DNA of 49,539 bases from a virus. The notes beneath the pieces were generated by a model. The model was not told the DNA's origin. It did not search any database and worked only from the letters and a program-made list of their open reading frames with translations. Position 1 is the stretch's first letter. Every line of letters begins with the position of its first letter. A program made the translations under genes and the position numbers. The stretch lies in IMG/VR virus record IMGVR_UViG_3300037264_004360, positions 1 to 49,539 of that record; one strand, given 5' to 3'. Shown in pieces: positions 1 to 8,376 of the stretch.

Positions 1-2
1 TC

Positions 3-1805
3 TTTGAGCGCTATCATTTCGCACAGCGGGCGGGTATGAATGGCGGGGCGCACCCGCTCTGGCTCCCCGATTCGACGCTGACGACGCTGGCGGAGGAAGC
101 TGCGGAGCTGCTAAAGGCTGACGGCGTGTCGCGGCAGGCGCAGAAGGTCCAGCAGAAGCTCGGGTCGCTGTTTTCCATGTACCACGCGCTCTGGAGCAAC
201 ATGATCTCCTGGGGCGCGACGGAAAAGCCGCGGGTGACACCGACGCACAAGTTTCTGCGTGAGGCCGCCAGGCAGTCCCTCGTCGATCGCCTGATCCTGA
301 ATGCCCGCGCCCATCAGGTGCGGCACGTCTCGCGCCGTGTGGTGACGGTGGGCAAGCAGAAGGGCTGGGCCGTGCGGCCGAAGTCCTACGACGATCCGAT
401 GGTGCGGTCGACGCGGGATCAGCTGGAACGCTCGCGTGCCATGGAAGGCATGCTCGTTGGATTCGCCGGCGCCGGTGGCATGCTCAACGCCGAGGTGCAC
501 GGCGGTGGCATTCGCGACGTGTTCCTCAAGGCCCTGCAGGGCGAGCTCATCATCGATCGGAAGGTGATGGTGACGCCGCGCAACAGCGCCGGCATCCCGG
601 TGCAGTACCACCTGCTCCCACCAGACGACATCAAGCCGCGCTTCGAGGTGTTGCTGCGGATGATCCAGAGCCTGAATTTCCCGCCGCAGTGGACGCAGGC
701 GCAGAAGCTGGATCGCGCGACGGGCATGGTCTTCGAGAAGTTTGGCGTCGACGTGAGCACGGCCGCCTACGTGCAGGAGATCGAGGGGCGTGTCATGGGG
801 GCGTGGGCGGCAAGTGAGATCAGTGTCGACGTGACGAGTCCGTCGGACGAGCTGAACCGCTGGGGCTATGGCGTGTCCGACCTTGAGCACTCGCTCGAGG
901 CGACGACCATGCTGCTGCTGGGGTGGAATTACAACAAGCGGCAGTTTACGGTGAATTGGCCCGAGGCGTTCCTCGTTTTCGACGGCCCTGTGGATTCTGA
1001 TGGCCTGGAGGCGTTCAAGCGGCAGATTTACGCCGAGGTCGGACAACAGGGACACCAACAGCTTCCCGTCATCGCCACCGGGGGCGCCGAGTACAAGGCG
1101 CAGCTCCTGCGGCTGCGGGATTCCATGAAGGATATGCAGTTCATGCAGATGATCCGCATGGCGATCGCGCTGAAGTGCGCGGCGTACCGGGCGCACCCGT
1201 CCCTGGTGAACTTCGCCCCGGACGCCGGCGGGCAGCGCCCGATCATCAACAACGAGACGCAGGAGCAGCAGATCGCGCTGGCGCAGGAGGAGGGCCTCCA
1301 CTCCGTCCTCGCCAACCTGTCCGACTGGTTCACGCGCATCCTGATCGAGCCCTGGCAACCGGACCTGGAGATGGTCTTCAACGTCCAGGATCAGCCGACC
1401 GACGTCGAGCGCATCAACATCTGGACGGCGAAGCTGGCGATGGGAGCGACGGTGGATGAGTGGCGGGCGCAGGAAGGTCTGCCCCCGCTGGCGGCGGTGA
1501 CCAATGGGCGCGTGGACGGCGCTTACGCCAACTCGCCATTCTTCTTCCAGCAGGGACAGACGATCATGCAGGAACAGATGCTCGCCGCCGGCATGAACCC
1601 ATTTGGGCAGCAGGGCGCCGGCGGCGGAGGAGGGGGCGGTGGCCAAGGCGAGGGTGGGCAGGGCGGCGGCGACGCGGAAAAGTCGCAGAAGTCTGGCGTG
1701 GCAGGCGCCGCCGAAAAGTCGCTCCGCATCGTATACGTGGACGCGGCGCGCGACGAGGACGAGGAGGGCGGTGACGGTGTCACGCACGGCGACGATGACG
1801 CGTAA
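3..1805 (+). CDS. Portal protein (5' end cut by window)
   Basis: Portal of the HK97/SPP1-type dodecameric ring: the DNA gate at the capsid vertex and docking site for terminase and connector. The frame is open back to base 3, and the first ATG (36) has no ribosome binding site, so the true start probably lies upstream. Seen: long helical segments, the central stretch around residues 190-330 (counting from ATG 36) ending in the tail typical of portals, where 'TVDEWRAQEGLPPL' precedes a Gly-rich linker (about residues 523-546). After that linker come three Lys-Ser pairs (residues 549/550, 552/553, 561/562) and an acidic end. The Lys-Ser pairs match a motif shared with scaffold, capsid and cargo proteins. 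Portal identity is by recognition of pattern and position; terminase should be just upstream. Confidence 0.85.
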   Translation, partial: FERYHFAQRAGMNGGAHPLWLPDSTLTTLAEEAAELLKADGVSRQAQKVQQKLGSLFSMYHALWSNMISWGATEKPRVTPTHKFLREAARQSLVDRLILNARAHQVRHVSRRVVTVGKQKGWAVRPKSYDDPMVRSTRDQLERSRAMEGMLVGFAGAGGMLNAEVHGGGIRDVFLKALQGELIIDRKVMVTPRNSAGIPVQYHLLPPDDIKPRFEVLLRMIQSLNFPPQWTQAQKLDRATGMVFEKFGVDVSTAAYVQEIEGRVMGAWAASEISVDVTSPSDELNRWGYGVSDLEHSLEATTMLLLGWNYNKRQFTVNWPEAFLVFDGPVDSDGLEAFKRQIYAEVGQQGHQQLPVIATGGAEYKAQLLRLRDSMKDMQFMQMIRMAIALKCAAYRAHPSLVNFAPDAGGQRPIINNETQEQQIALAQEEGLHSVLANLSDWFTRILIEPWQPDLEMVFNVQDQPTDVERINIWTAKLAMGATVDEWRAQEGLPPLAAVTNGRVDGAYANSPFFFQQGQTIMQEQMLAAGMNPFGQQGAGGGGGGGGQGEGGQGGGDAEKSQKSGVAGAAEKSLRIVYVDAARDEDEEGGDGVTHGDDDA

Positions 1806-2187
1806 GCGAGCCCGGCATGATCCGCACACCCGCATGGCGCGCTGCGTCGTGCTGTTCGCCGACGGGGTGCCGGATGCAGAGGGGCAGGCGCATCACCGGC
1901 GTAACGTATCCCTCCCCACGCCGGCGACCGTGTCCGTGTGGGATTGTCGTCAGGGCAGCGAGACGCCCGTGGGCGAGGCGGAACTCGCCTGGGAGGGGGA
2001 CGCCCTGATGGCGCTCTGTTCCTTCGTGCCCCTGTACGTGCCTGAGAAGGGGTGCGTCCCGAGCATCGAGGGCATCGTGCTGACACGCGTGGCCGACGGC
2101 GGGCTGCGGTCGGTGGCGGTGACGGGCATCCAGTTGACCGACAGCAACGTCGATCCGCGTGTGCCGCCCCTGCGAGGGGTAGTGTGA
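1795..2187 (+). CDS. Small protein of unknown function downstream of portal
   Basis: 130 residues. The ATG at 1795 overlaps the end of the portal gene; a second in-frame ATG at 1834 would give 117 residues, and neither has a clear ribosome binding site. I do not recognise the family. After a basic N-terminus the protein is soluble and apparently beta-rich (ADGVPDAEG, then a block around residues 57-110 containing 'WEGDALMALCSFVPLY'). It has no membrane segment. Its place directly after the portal suggests a virion or assembly role, but nothing in the sequence proves it. Confidence 0.6.
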   Translation: MTRKRARHDPHTRMARCVVLFADGVPDAEGQAHHRRNVSLPTPATVSVWDCRQGSETPVGEAELAWEGDALMALCSFVPLYVPEKGCVPSIEGIVLTRVADGGLRSVAVTGIQLTDSNVDPRVPPLRGVV

Positions 2188-2531
2188 TGGCGTCGGACGT
2201 GGTTGGCCGTACGCAGAAGCGCGTACGCCGGGCGTGGTGCACGCATATATGGACGATGGGGACGGTGACGGGGCTGGCGCTCGCCACGCTGTCGTGGCAG
2301 GGCTTCGTCGTCTCCGTCCTATGGGGGTGGTTTCTGGTCCCGCTGCAGGTGCCTGTTATTGGTGTACCGCATGCCATCGGCCTGCTGCTCCTGCTGCGCC
2401 TCGTGCGCGGCCGGCATGGGTCGGCGACGGACTGGGTGGTGCATGACCTGGACCGTGTCGCCTTTGAGCTCGGGATCGGCTGCACGGCACTCGCGCTCGG
2501 CGTGAGTCTACACTGGCTCATGGGCGGGTGA
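2187..2531 (+). CDS. Small integral membrane protein, three predicted helices
   Basis: 114 residues. ATG 2187 overlaps the upstream stop (TGATG). A positively charged N-terminus (residues 8-15 rich in Arg/Lys) precedes hydrophobic stretches at about residues 24-50, 55-73 and 92-111. The topology would allow a holin or another late membrane protein, but there is no endolysin next to it and the position beside the portal is not typical for holins. Function therefore left open. Confidence 0.65.
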   Translation: MASDVVGRTQKRVRRAWCTHIWTMGTVTGLALATLSWQGFVVSVLWGWFLVPLQVPVIGVPHAIGLLLLLRLVRGRHGSATDWVVHDLDRVAFELGIGCTALALGVSLHWLMGG

Positions 2532-2534
2532 TTC

Positions 2535-2816
2535 GTGCGTTTCCTGGAGCTCGTGACGCCGCGCTCCGTCATGGTGACGCTCGACGACCCGGCGTCAGTG
2601 GAACATCATTTCGTCGAGATGCTGCTGCCGTTTATCCACCCCGAAGAGCGCGACCTCTTCGTCGCCGCGGTGCGCGAAGGGCGGGATGTCCTGCTGCGTA
2701 GTGTCATTGCGCGGTACCGCATCACCGTCGACGTGCAGGGCACCTGGGGCATTGGCAGGCCGTGGCCGTCGTGCGCGGTGTGGGGCGCGCGCGGAGCACG
2801 TGACGACGATGCCTGA
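2535..2816 (+). CDS. Hypothetical protein
   Basis: 93 residues from a GTG start four bases after the previous stop. The first two thirds look like a compact helical protein (EHHFVEMLLPFIHPEERDLF); the tail is low-complexity and Arg/Ala-rich. No family recognised. It is the last gene before an 84-base gap that contains a possible promoter for the cargo cluster. Confidence 0.5.
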   Translation: MRFLELVTPRSVMVTLDDPASVEHHFVEMLLPFIHPEERDLFVAAVREGRDVLLRSVIARYRITVDVQGTWGIGRPWPSCAVWGARGARDDDA

Positions 2817-2869
2817 CGTGTCCCGCTCCGGCACCCTGGTGTGGATACGAGCGTGGGGTGTGAACGGTG

Positions 2870-2875
2870 TACAAT
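2870..2875 (+). promoter_or_regulatory. Possible -10 box in the gap before the cargo cluster
   Basis: TACAAT matches five of six bases of the sigma-70 -10 box and lies in the 84-base gap between 2816 and 2901, one of the few gaps in the left half. No good -35 hexamer is found 16-18 bases upstream, so this is weak. If real, transcripts would start near 2882, just before the Shine-Dalgarno of the first cargo gene. Confidence 0.22.
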
Positions 2876-2900
2876 GCGGACATTTACGAGGAGACAATTG

Positions 2901-3836
2901 ATGATAGTGCGTAAAGCGAGGCGGCAGAGGAAGAGTGGGGAAGAGCTGGTGTCCGGTGGGAAGTCCGTCCACTTCCCATTCGGCTCATATAGCTCCGGGC
3001 ACGACATCATGCGCAATCGAGCGACGGGAAAGCACCGCCTACGAGTGATGAACGGTCCACTGGAGATTTTCTCCGGTCCGGAACACGACAGCGCCAGCGA
3101 CGCGGAACGGTACGGCATCGAAGCGATGCGGACGCAGAATCCCGGCCTGTACGCGAACATGGGATTCCAGAAGTCGTCTGCGCCGCGTGGCACGGGGGCG
3201 CCGCGACACACGCACGGCGCGAAGAAGTCGCGCGCTGCATCTGGACGCCTGGCGATCTTGCGCCGGTACGGGTACCGCTCGCTCGGCATGGACGAGTACC
3301 GGCATCCGTCAGGGGCGCGCGTGGCGTTCGATGAGGGCGACGCCTGGCGGCATGGGTTGCCGCCGTCTCGAAAAGAGACGCAGACTCGCGAGCGCCGGGC
3401 GGATGAGTACCACGAACTTGAGACCGGCGACACGTTAGCCGAGCTCGAGCGGTATCTCGCAAAGTATCACAAGAGCGTCGAGGGGCTGGGTGACCCGCTA
3501 CTCAAGGCGCGTGTCCGTGACAGGTTCCAAGGCGTGCCGCACCTATCGCTCCCGCGGGAGCACGGAGAGCTGTCGCGGCGCGGCTGGGTGTTCCGCGGAG
3601 CTTCGCAGGATATCAGTGCGCACCGCGCGGGTGCGCCGCCGCGCCGGACGCCGCGTTCGAGGTCCTATCACTACGCGCATCCGGAGCACGGGCGTCTCAA
3701 TCTCCGGTACTACAGGGAACGGTATGCGTCGTCCTGGGAGCACACGGGCGGCGTCGCGTACGCAACGTCGAGCTCGACGGGCAAGCGCCTGTCGGCATAC
3801 CTCGCCGAGCTGCACGGGCAGAGAGGGACGCGATGA
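2901..3836 (+). CDS. Modular cargo-type protein with two GY-WxH modules and GDPLL motif
   Basis: 311 residues. ATG 2901 is chosen over earlier in-frame starts because ACGAGGAGA lies 7-15 bases upstream. Two copies of a recurring module are visible. Copy 1 (about 3240-3480): helix, YGYR, EYRHPSG, a W-R-H strand, then a helix ending YLAKYHKSV. Copy 2 (about 3556-3836): helix, RRGWVF, YHYAHPEHG, SWEHTGG, then LSAYLAELHG. Between them lies GLGDPLLKARV, a peptide shared by five proteins here. Several Lys-Ser pairs (FQKS, YHKS) sit at module borders. No enzyme motif. Most likely a virion-packaged structural or cargo protein; function unknown. Confidence 0.7.
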   Translation: MIVRKARRQRKSGEELVSGGKSVHFPFGSYSSGHDIMRNRATGKHRLRVMNGPLEIFSGPEHDSASDAERYGIEAMRTQNPGLYANMGFQKSSAPRGTGAPRHTHGAKKSRAASGRLAILRRYGYRSLGMDEYRHPSGARVAFDEGDAWRHGLPPSRKETQTRERRADEYHELETGDTLAELERYLAKYHKSVEGLGDPLLKARVRDRFQGVPHLSLPREHGELSRRGWVFRGASQDISAHRAGAPPRRTPRSRSYHYAHPEHGRLNLRYYRERYASSWEHTGGVAYATSSSTGKRLSAYLAELHGQRGTR

Positions 3837-5128
3837 CACCGGCGGCGGCGAAGAAGAAAGGCATGACCCAGGGTGCCGTGAGCATTGTCAATGGGAAGAT
3901 CACGTATCGTGGCACGAAGGTGGGTGAGGTGTTCCACGAGCTCGAGAACGGATACCACCCTGTGGTTCGCCTGCGCATGGGTGCAAGGCCAGATCGCGGG
4001 GCACCTTACGACCACCACTGGGAGCTGGACCATCCCGACCTCCTGGGGAGTATCTTTCACCGCGTGCGCGCGCATCTCGGGTTGCCACAGCGTGGAGATG
4101 GTGGACACGCCAAGTGCAGTCTGTGTCACGGACGAAAGCCCGCTGGTGTCGGCAAGTCGTATGGTGGCGTCGTACGGCGCCGCCGGAATGCCGCGCATGC
4201 GCCGCGCCGTGCCGCGGACAGTGGTGATCCGCGTGTCAGTCACGATGCCAGGGAGCTGGCGTTTCCGGACGTCGATGTGGCAGAGCTGTACGGCGCGTCG
4301 AGTCCGCGCTCCGGCTCACGCCCGCACCGCGGGCGGTATCGCAACCTTGGGACCAGGCGCCGTGCGCTACTTCGGAGCGTGGAGAAGTTGCCACGGCACA
4401 CGCATGCGGTGATAGTGGGCGGTGGGAACGTCTACGAGCGTTCCTTCCGCCTGGGCATTCGACGCCGCCGGCCTGGTGGTGCGGCCGGTGTGCCCGAGCA
4501 CCCACCGGACGCGCCCGTGCACGCCTCCATGCACGCACAGCTCCTCGCCGCCGGGATGCAGATGGTCGGTGGGAACGCCTGGTCGAGCGACTATCGGCAT
4601 CCGGCGCGTCCCGATGCCATGACGTCGGTGTCGGCGAAGGGTGACGTCACGCACTGGCGCAGGACGACGGTGCGTGGGCAGTGGGGGCGTGTGAGCAAGG
4701 GGCAAGCTGGTGGAGTGAGTGCAGCGAATCACCGGACGCTCCTCCGCGCCGGATTTGTTCACGCGGGCTCTGGCCCATCGGGGCCCATATACACGCGTGG
4801 GGCGCACAGCATTCACACGGGGTATCAGGAGGAGCGTGCTGGACTGGGGAACCCCGACTGGCGGCACACGTCTGACTACTCTGTCGTACGTGCCGACACT
4901 GTACGGCGTGGGTCGGGTGCACGATCGCTCGCGCGTTACGTCCGTGGACTGCGGAGTTACGAGGCCTCGCGTGCCGTGTTTGCCGGAGACCCGCTTTTCA
5001 AGGCGAAGTTGAAGAAAGCGAAGCGATTGGGCGTCGCGGTTCCACAGGCGCGCGTGTCGCTCACGCCGGCGCGGCACGCGCGGATGCGACGGCGGTTTGA
5101 AGACTTTCCCAGAGACAGGAGGGGGTGA
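3833..5128 (+). CDS. Modular cargo-type protein, Arg-rich, with GY-WxH-like modules
   Basis: 431 residues, ATGA overlap with the gene before. The protein is very basic, consistent with riding on packaged DNA. An N-terminal region contains a CSLC pair (about 4111-4122). Two segments resemble the repeated module: about 4528-4700 (LLAAGM, DYRHP, VTHWRR) and about 4720-4960 (TLLRAGFVHAG, IYTRG, PDWRHTSDY, then SLARYVRGL). The C-terminal part carries AGDPLFKAKL, a variant of the shared GDPLL peptide. No catalytic motif recognised. The middle part (about 4200-4500) is Arg/Ser/Gly-rich and could be disordered. Confidence 0.65.
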   Translation: MTPAAAKKKGMTQGAVSIVNGKITYRGTKVGEVFHELENGYHPVVRLRMGARPDRGAPYDHHWELDHPDLLGSIFHRVRAHLGLPQRGDGGHAKCSLCHGRKPAGVGKSYGGVVRRRRNAAHAPRRAADSGDPRVSHDARELAFPDVDVAELYGASSPRSGSRPHRGRYRNLGTRRRALLRSVEKLPRHTHAVIVGGGNVYERSFRLGIRRRRPGGAAGVPEHPPDAPVHASMHAQLLAAGMQMVGGNAWSSDYRHPARPDAMTSVSAKGDVTHWRRTTVRGQWGRVSKGQAGGVSAANHRTLLRAGFVHAGSGPSGPIYTRGAHSIHTGYQEERAGLGNPDWRHTSDYSVVRADTVRRGSGARSLARYVRGLRSYEASRAVFAGDPLFKAKLKKAKRLGVAVPQARVSLTPARHARMRRRFEDFPRDRRG

Positions 5129-5991
5129 TGTCTGTGACGACGTACGGCGATCCGTTGCTCAAGGCGCGTCTCGGTGCAGGCGACGCCTATAGCTGTCCGC
5201 AGTGCGGGGGGAAGGCGGTCGCCGACTCCCTCGGGTGGCGCGACTGCACGAACCGTCGCTGTGGGTGGAAGGAGACACAGCCGAGAGACTTGCGTGAGTT
5301 GCCGCGGCGGAAGGTGTCCAAGGCGATGGTTAGGCGACGTCGTCCCGGCGCCGCCTATGACATAGTGCGGCACCTGGAGCGGATCGGCTTCCGGCGTGAT
5401 GCGTACGAACGACAGCCGGGGGCCGCCGTTTACTGGTTGCGGCACGACAGGCTCCAGGGGACGGCAGTCTTGGCGCACCTGCGGAAGCTCGCCCCGAGCA
5501 CGAGTGCATCCTCGCTCTTCGACTCGCCGGCGCTTTCCATTCGCGGGCGCAGTCCGGGCGGTACGTTCTCGCTCATCCACCACCCGGCAGGGTCGGCCGT
5601 CCTGCGTCTCCACCGGCGCGGCGACGCGGGTGCGCAGGATCGCGCCGGGCGCGACGTCGAGAAGTCGCGCCGCGATCCCGAGCTTGACGCGACGCGACAG
5701 CGAGCGGATAGGAGTCATTTTCTCGATCCGTCGGTCACGAAGGCGTGGCCGTCGAAGGTCGGTGGGGCGTCGCTGCCAAAGCCGGGTGGCGTCCCGGCCG
5801 TGACGTCGGGTGCCACGATGCCATTCGGCGCCAAGAAGAAAAAGATCAAGGGGCTCGGGACGCCGGCGCGCCCGGCACGCCCGCCGGCGCCGCGTGCCGC
5901 ATCGGCGCCGCGCAGCCCGACGGCGTCGAGCGCGAAGGTCGGCGGTGGTGGGGCCGCGGGGTCGTCGGTGACACTCAAGGCGCGGGCGTGA
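5128..5991 (+). CDS. Cargo-type protein with N-terminal GDPLL peptide and zinc ribbon
   Basis: 287 residues. ATG 5128 is preferred to GTG 5125 because AGGAGG ends about five bases before it. Right after the start comes YGDPLLKARL, so here the shared peptide is N-terminal. A zinc ribbon follows, with CPQCGGK and, about 20 residues later, CTNRRCGW (four Cys). A degenerate GY-WxH module spans about 5356-5490 (HLERIGFR, VYWLRHD, VLAHLRKL). RDVEKS occurs mid-protein, and the last third is low-complexity Pro/Ala/Gly/Ser with a Lys cluster (GAKKKKIKG). Function unknown; nucleic-acid contact is plausible from the zinc ribbon and charge. Confidence 0.65.
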   Translation: MSVTTYGDPLLKARLGAGDAYSCPQCGGKAVADSLGWRDCTNRRCGWKETQPRDLRELPRRKVSKAMVRRRRPGAAYDIVRHLERIGFRRDAYERQPGAAVYWLRHDRLQGTAVLAHLRKLAPSTSASSLFDSPALSIRGRSPGGTFSLIHHPAGSAVLRLHRRGDAGAQDRAGRDVEKSRRDPELDATRQRADRSHFLDPSVTKAWPSKVGGASLPKPGGVPAVTSGATMPFGAKKKKIKGLGTPARPARPPAPRAASAPRSPTASSAKVGGGGAAGSSVTLKARA

Positions 5992-7631
5992 GCGACCAGA
6001 CGCGCGGCGACTACGCCCTGGCCTGGGACGCGGCGCGCCGCGCCTGGGTGATCCGCGCCACGGTGGGCGGGGCGTTGTCGTTTGTCACGGAAGATCACGC
6101 CACTGCCGAGCGGATGTTTGCCCTGCTGGCCCCGTTTGAGAAGAGTGGGAAGACGGCGGCCGACGCGCACCCAGCCTACCGGAAGCGCGTGGGCCTGTTC
6201 CGGCGCCTCCTTCTGCGGACGCGCGGCGCGGCGGCGAAGGCCAAGGTCGCCGAGGGCGAGGCGCGGCGGCACGAGCTCACGGTGCACCGGGCGAAGCTCC
6301 GGATCGAGCTGGCCAAGGTCAGGCAGGCGGAACTGATGACCGGAGGGTCGACGCGGATGCGCAAGGGGCGGCGTGTCAAGGTGCGGCAACGCGTGCTCGG
6401 GCGGCGCAAGTCGCGCCTGGTCTTGCTGGCGCAGCGCGGCGAACGCGCGCAGCGGCGGGACGAGGGCGGGAGCGACAGTCGCCTGATCGAGCGTTTCACG
6501 GAGCGCCCGGACGCCCGTGCGGCGCGGGTGGCGCGCCTGCGGCCAGATCAGCACGTGGCCGCCGCGCTGCAGAAGCTGTGGGCGCTCCGGACCAAGGCCG
6601 CCGAGCGCGGCGAGGCGCTGACGGGCAAGTCGATGGCGAAGAGCCATGCTGGGCGCGAGGCGCTCTCGGCGGCCCGTGCGGCGGGCTACGAGGGGCGCGG
6701 CCCGGCGCTCGACCTGACCGGGCTCGACCAGGGAGCCACGCTCTGGCACCGGGCGGGGTCGCGCGTCCACCTGCGGCCCTCGGGGCGCTGGGCGCATCGC
6801 GGGGCTGACGGCCAGCGGACGGCAACGGGGGCTGGCGGGGCGTCGCTGGCGGCGCACCTGGCGCGGCTGCACGGGGGCGGTGCCGTGACCAAGGCTGCTG
6901 CGTCTGGCGCTCTGCCACTCGTGGAGCGTCTTCGCGATGAGGTGGCGAGCGCGCTCGGCGTGCGCGCGGCGCATGTTGGTATTGGGCAGACGCGCTCCGG
7001 TAGCCGTGGCGAGACGGACATAGCTGGGCGGATCACCCTAGATCACGAGGGGCGGTTCGAGGATCTTGACGACATTCGCGGCGTGCTCGCACACGAGCTT
7101 GCGCAAGTGCATCACGGGCGGATGGGCCGTCGCCTTGGTCCTTACGCCGATGAAGTGTCTGGACGTCTCGCGACGCGGTTCGGTGGGACTGCCTCGCGCT
7201 GGCGAGAAGCCGTTGCCGTCACGCGCGCGCCGCGTTCCATCGGGCGGCTCTTGCGCGAGCACGCCGCGACCGTGACCAAGTCCGTCGCCCTCGACTTCGA
7301 CGGCGTGCTGGCGACCTACGACGGCTGGAAGGGAGAGGACCACTTCGGCCTGCCGATGGCGGGCAGCCGGGCACTGGTCGAGGCGCTGCGGGACAAGGGG
7401 CAGGAGGTCGTCGTCTTCACGGCGCGTCCGCCGGCGAAGGTGACGCGCTGGCTCACCGAGCACCACTTCCCCGAGGGGCTCCAGGTCACGAACGTCAAGG
7501 ACAGCGCGATGACGGTGTTCCTCGACGACCGAGTAGTGCACTTCTACCCACAGATGCTCCGCACGCCGGAAGGGGTCGGTCGCTTGGCCGGCGCCCTCGC
7601 CGGGTTCCGGGCGCACTGGCAGGAGGACTGA
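5988..7631 (+). CDS. Multidomain cargo protein: GY-WxH module, degenerate zincin, HAD phosphatase
   Basis: 547 residues from GTG 5988 (GTGA overlap). Domains in order: an N-terminal domain ending at FEKSGKT (near residue 51); a basic, probably helical region; a GY-WxH module (about residues 223-304) ending GGAVTKA; an ImmA/IrrE-like zincin region (about 310-420) whose motif reads HELAQVHH, with Gln373 where the second zinc His is expected; then VTKS followed at once by a HAD phosphatase. The HAD domain has all four motifs: DFDGVL (Asp436, Asp438), FTAR (Thr478), NVK (Lys504) and LDDR (Asp513, Asp514). It looks active; the substrate is unknown. The VTKS linker at the domain border is a candidate proteolytic site. 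Probably packaged and processed (inference). Confidence 0.75.
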   Translation: MSDQTRGDYALAWDAARRAWVIRATVGGALSFVTEDHATAERMFALLAPFEKSGKTAADAHPAYRKRVGLFRRLLLRTRGAAAKAKVAEGEARRHELTVHRAKLRIELAKVRQAELMTGGSTRMRKGRRVKVRQRVLGRRKSRLVLLAQRGERAQRRDEGGSDSRLIERFTERPDARAARVARLRPDQHVAAALQKLWALRTKAAERGEALTGKSMAKSHAGREALSAARAAGYEGRGPALDLTGLDQGATLWHRAGSRVHLRPSGRWAHRGADGQRTATGAGGASLAAHLARLHGGGAVTKAAASGALPLVERLRDEVASALGVRAAHVGIGQTRSGSRGETDIAGRITLDHEGRFEDLDDIRGVLAHELAQVHHGRMGRRLGPYADEVSGRLATRFGGTASRWREAVAVTRAPRSIGRLLREHAATVTKSVALDFDGVLATYDGWKGEDHFGLPMAGSRALVEALRDKGQEVVVFTARPPAKVTRWLTEHHFPEGLQVTNVKDSAMTVFLDDRVVHFYPQMLRTPEGVGRLAGALAGFRAHWQED

Positions 7632-7634
7632 ACA

Positions 7635-8213
7635 ATGGCGAAGTCGAGTGGACGTAGAAAATCTCCTGGTGACAGGCTCAGGCCATCACGTGACGAACAG
7701 CAGACGCTCTACGACGAGTGGAAGACGCAGGGTGCGAGGGGTATAGACGAGACGTCAGCGCCGCGCACGTACGTCACGCGCGCGGAGCGGGAGCAGGATG
7801 CCTACGACAATCAAAAGTATCGCGCGGCGATGGGTGATGGTGCCATATTCACATCGCGCACGCAGACGCCGATGACACTGGCGGAGGCAAATCGGCGGGC
7901 CGGCAAGTCTGGGCACACCATCAAGCACCTGGGCGGTGGGCAGTACAGCGTGGGACCGATCGGCTTTCGCGATGTCAGGTCGACGGACTTCTACGAGACG
8001 GACGATCTGCACGCGGCGGTGCGGTTCGGCGTGAAGCAGGATGCCAGGCACAAGAAGTTCGAGGCGCGGCACGAGCTGCGCACGTCAGGACGGTTGCAAT
8101 ACCTGGCACCGCGGCGCGGCGTGCGCAAGGCGTTCGGCGACCCGCTCTTGTCCGTGCGGCTGCAGAAGGCGGGTGGTGGCGTGCGGGCGAAGTCGCGCGG
8201 GGCGGCCGACTAG
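7635..8213 (+). CDS. Small cargo-type protein with C-terminal GDPLL motif
   Basis: 192 residues, starting three bases after the previous stop. Basic N-terminus (KSSGRRKS), then a polar helical region (TRAEREQDAYDNQKYRAAMGDG). Near the C-terminus VRKAFGDPLLSVRLQKAG combines a Lys-Ala pair with the shared GDPLL peptide, followed by RAKSRG. No catalytic motif. The arrangement suggests a short passenger with a targeting or processing tail; function unknown. Confidence 0.6.
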   Translation: MAKSSGRRKSPGDRLRPSRDEQQTLYDEWKTQGARGIDETSAPRTYVTRAEREQDAYDNQKYRAAMGDGAIFTSRTQTPMTLAEANRRAGKSGHTIKHLGGGQYSVGPIGFRDVRSTDFYETDDLHAAVRFGVKQDARHKKFEARHELRTSGRLQYLAPRRGVRKAFGDPLLSVRLQKAGGGVRAKSRGAAD

Positions 8214-8248
8214 GTGCCCAGCGTGGGTGCCCGAGACCTTCTGGGAGT

Positions 8249-8271
8249 GCCTGCCTGAAGTTCAGGCTGGC
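8249..8271. promoter_or_regulatory. Inverted repeat in a 163-base gap
   Basis: The gap 8214-8376 holds no convincing gene. Within it, GCCTGAA-G-TTCAGGC (8253-8267) is a perfect palindrome around one central base, and the arms extend to 8249 and 8271 with a single mismatch. The centre is too short for a normal RNA loop, so a dimeric protein operator is the better guess. No promoter boxes are clear nearby. Confidence 0.3.
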
Positions 8272-8376
8272 AAACGAGGCCACTTTGAGTCCCAGGGTGG
8301 GGAAAACCTACATGCACGGGAAGGGCGTGATGCAGTGTATCGGGTGTGTGTGGTGTCGACGTATGGAGGCGTCGGT

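Noticed and set aside
111-1835. Long open frame on the minus strand opposite the portal (574 codons)
   Set aside because: High-GC coding DNA makes long antisense frames by chance. The plus frame matches a portal; the minus product is Arg/His/Leu low-complexity.
2686-2901. Small plus-strand frame across the gap before the cargo cluster
   Set aside because: It overlaps the 2535 gene in another frame for most of its length, lacks a ribosome binding site and would cover the better-supported start at 2901.
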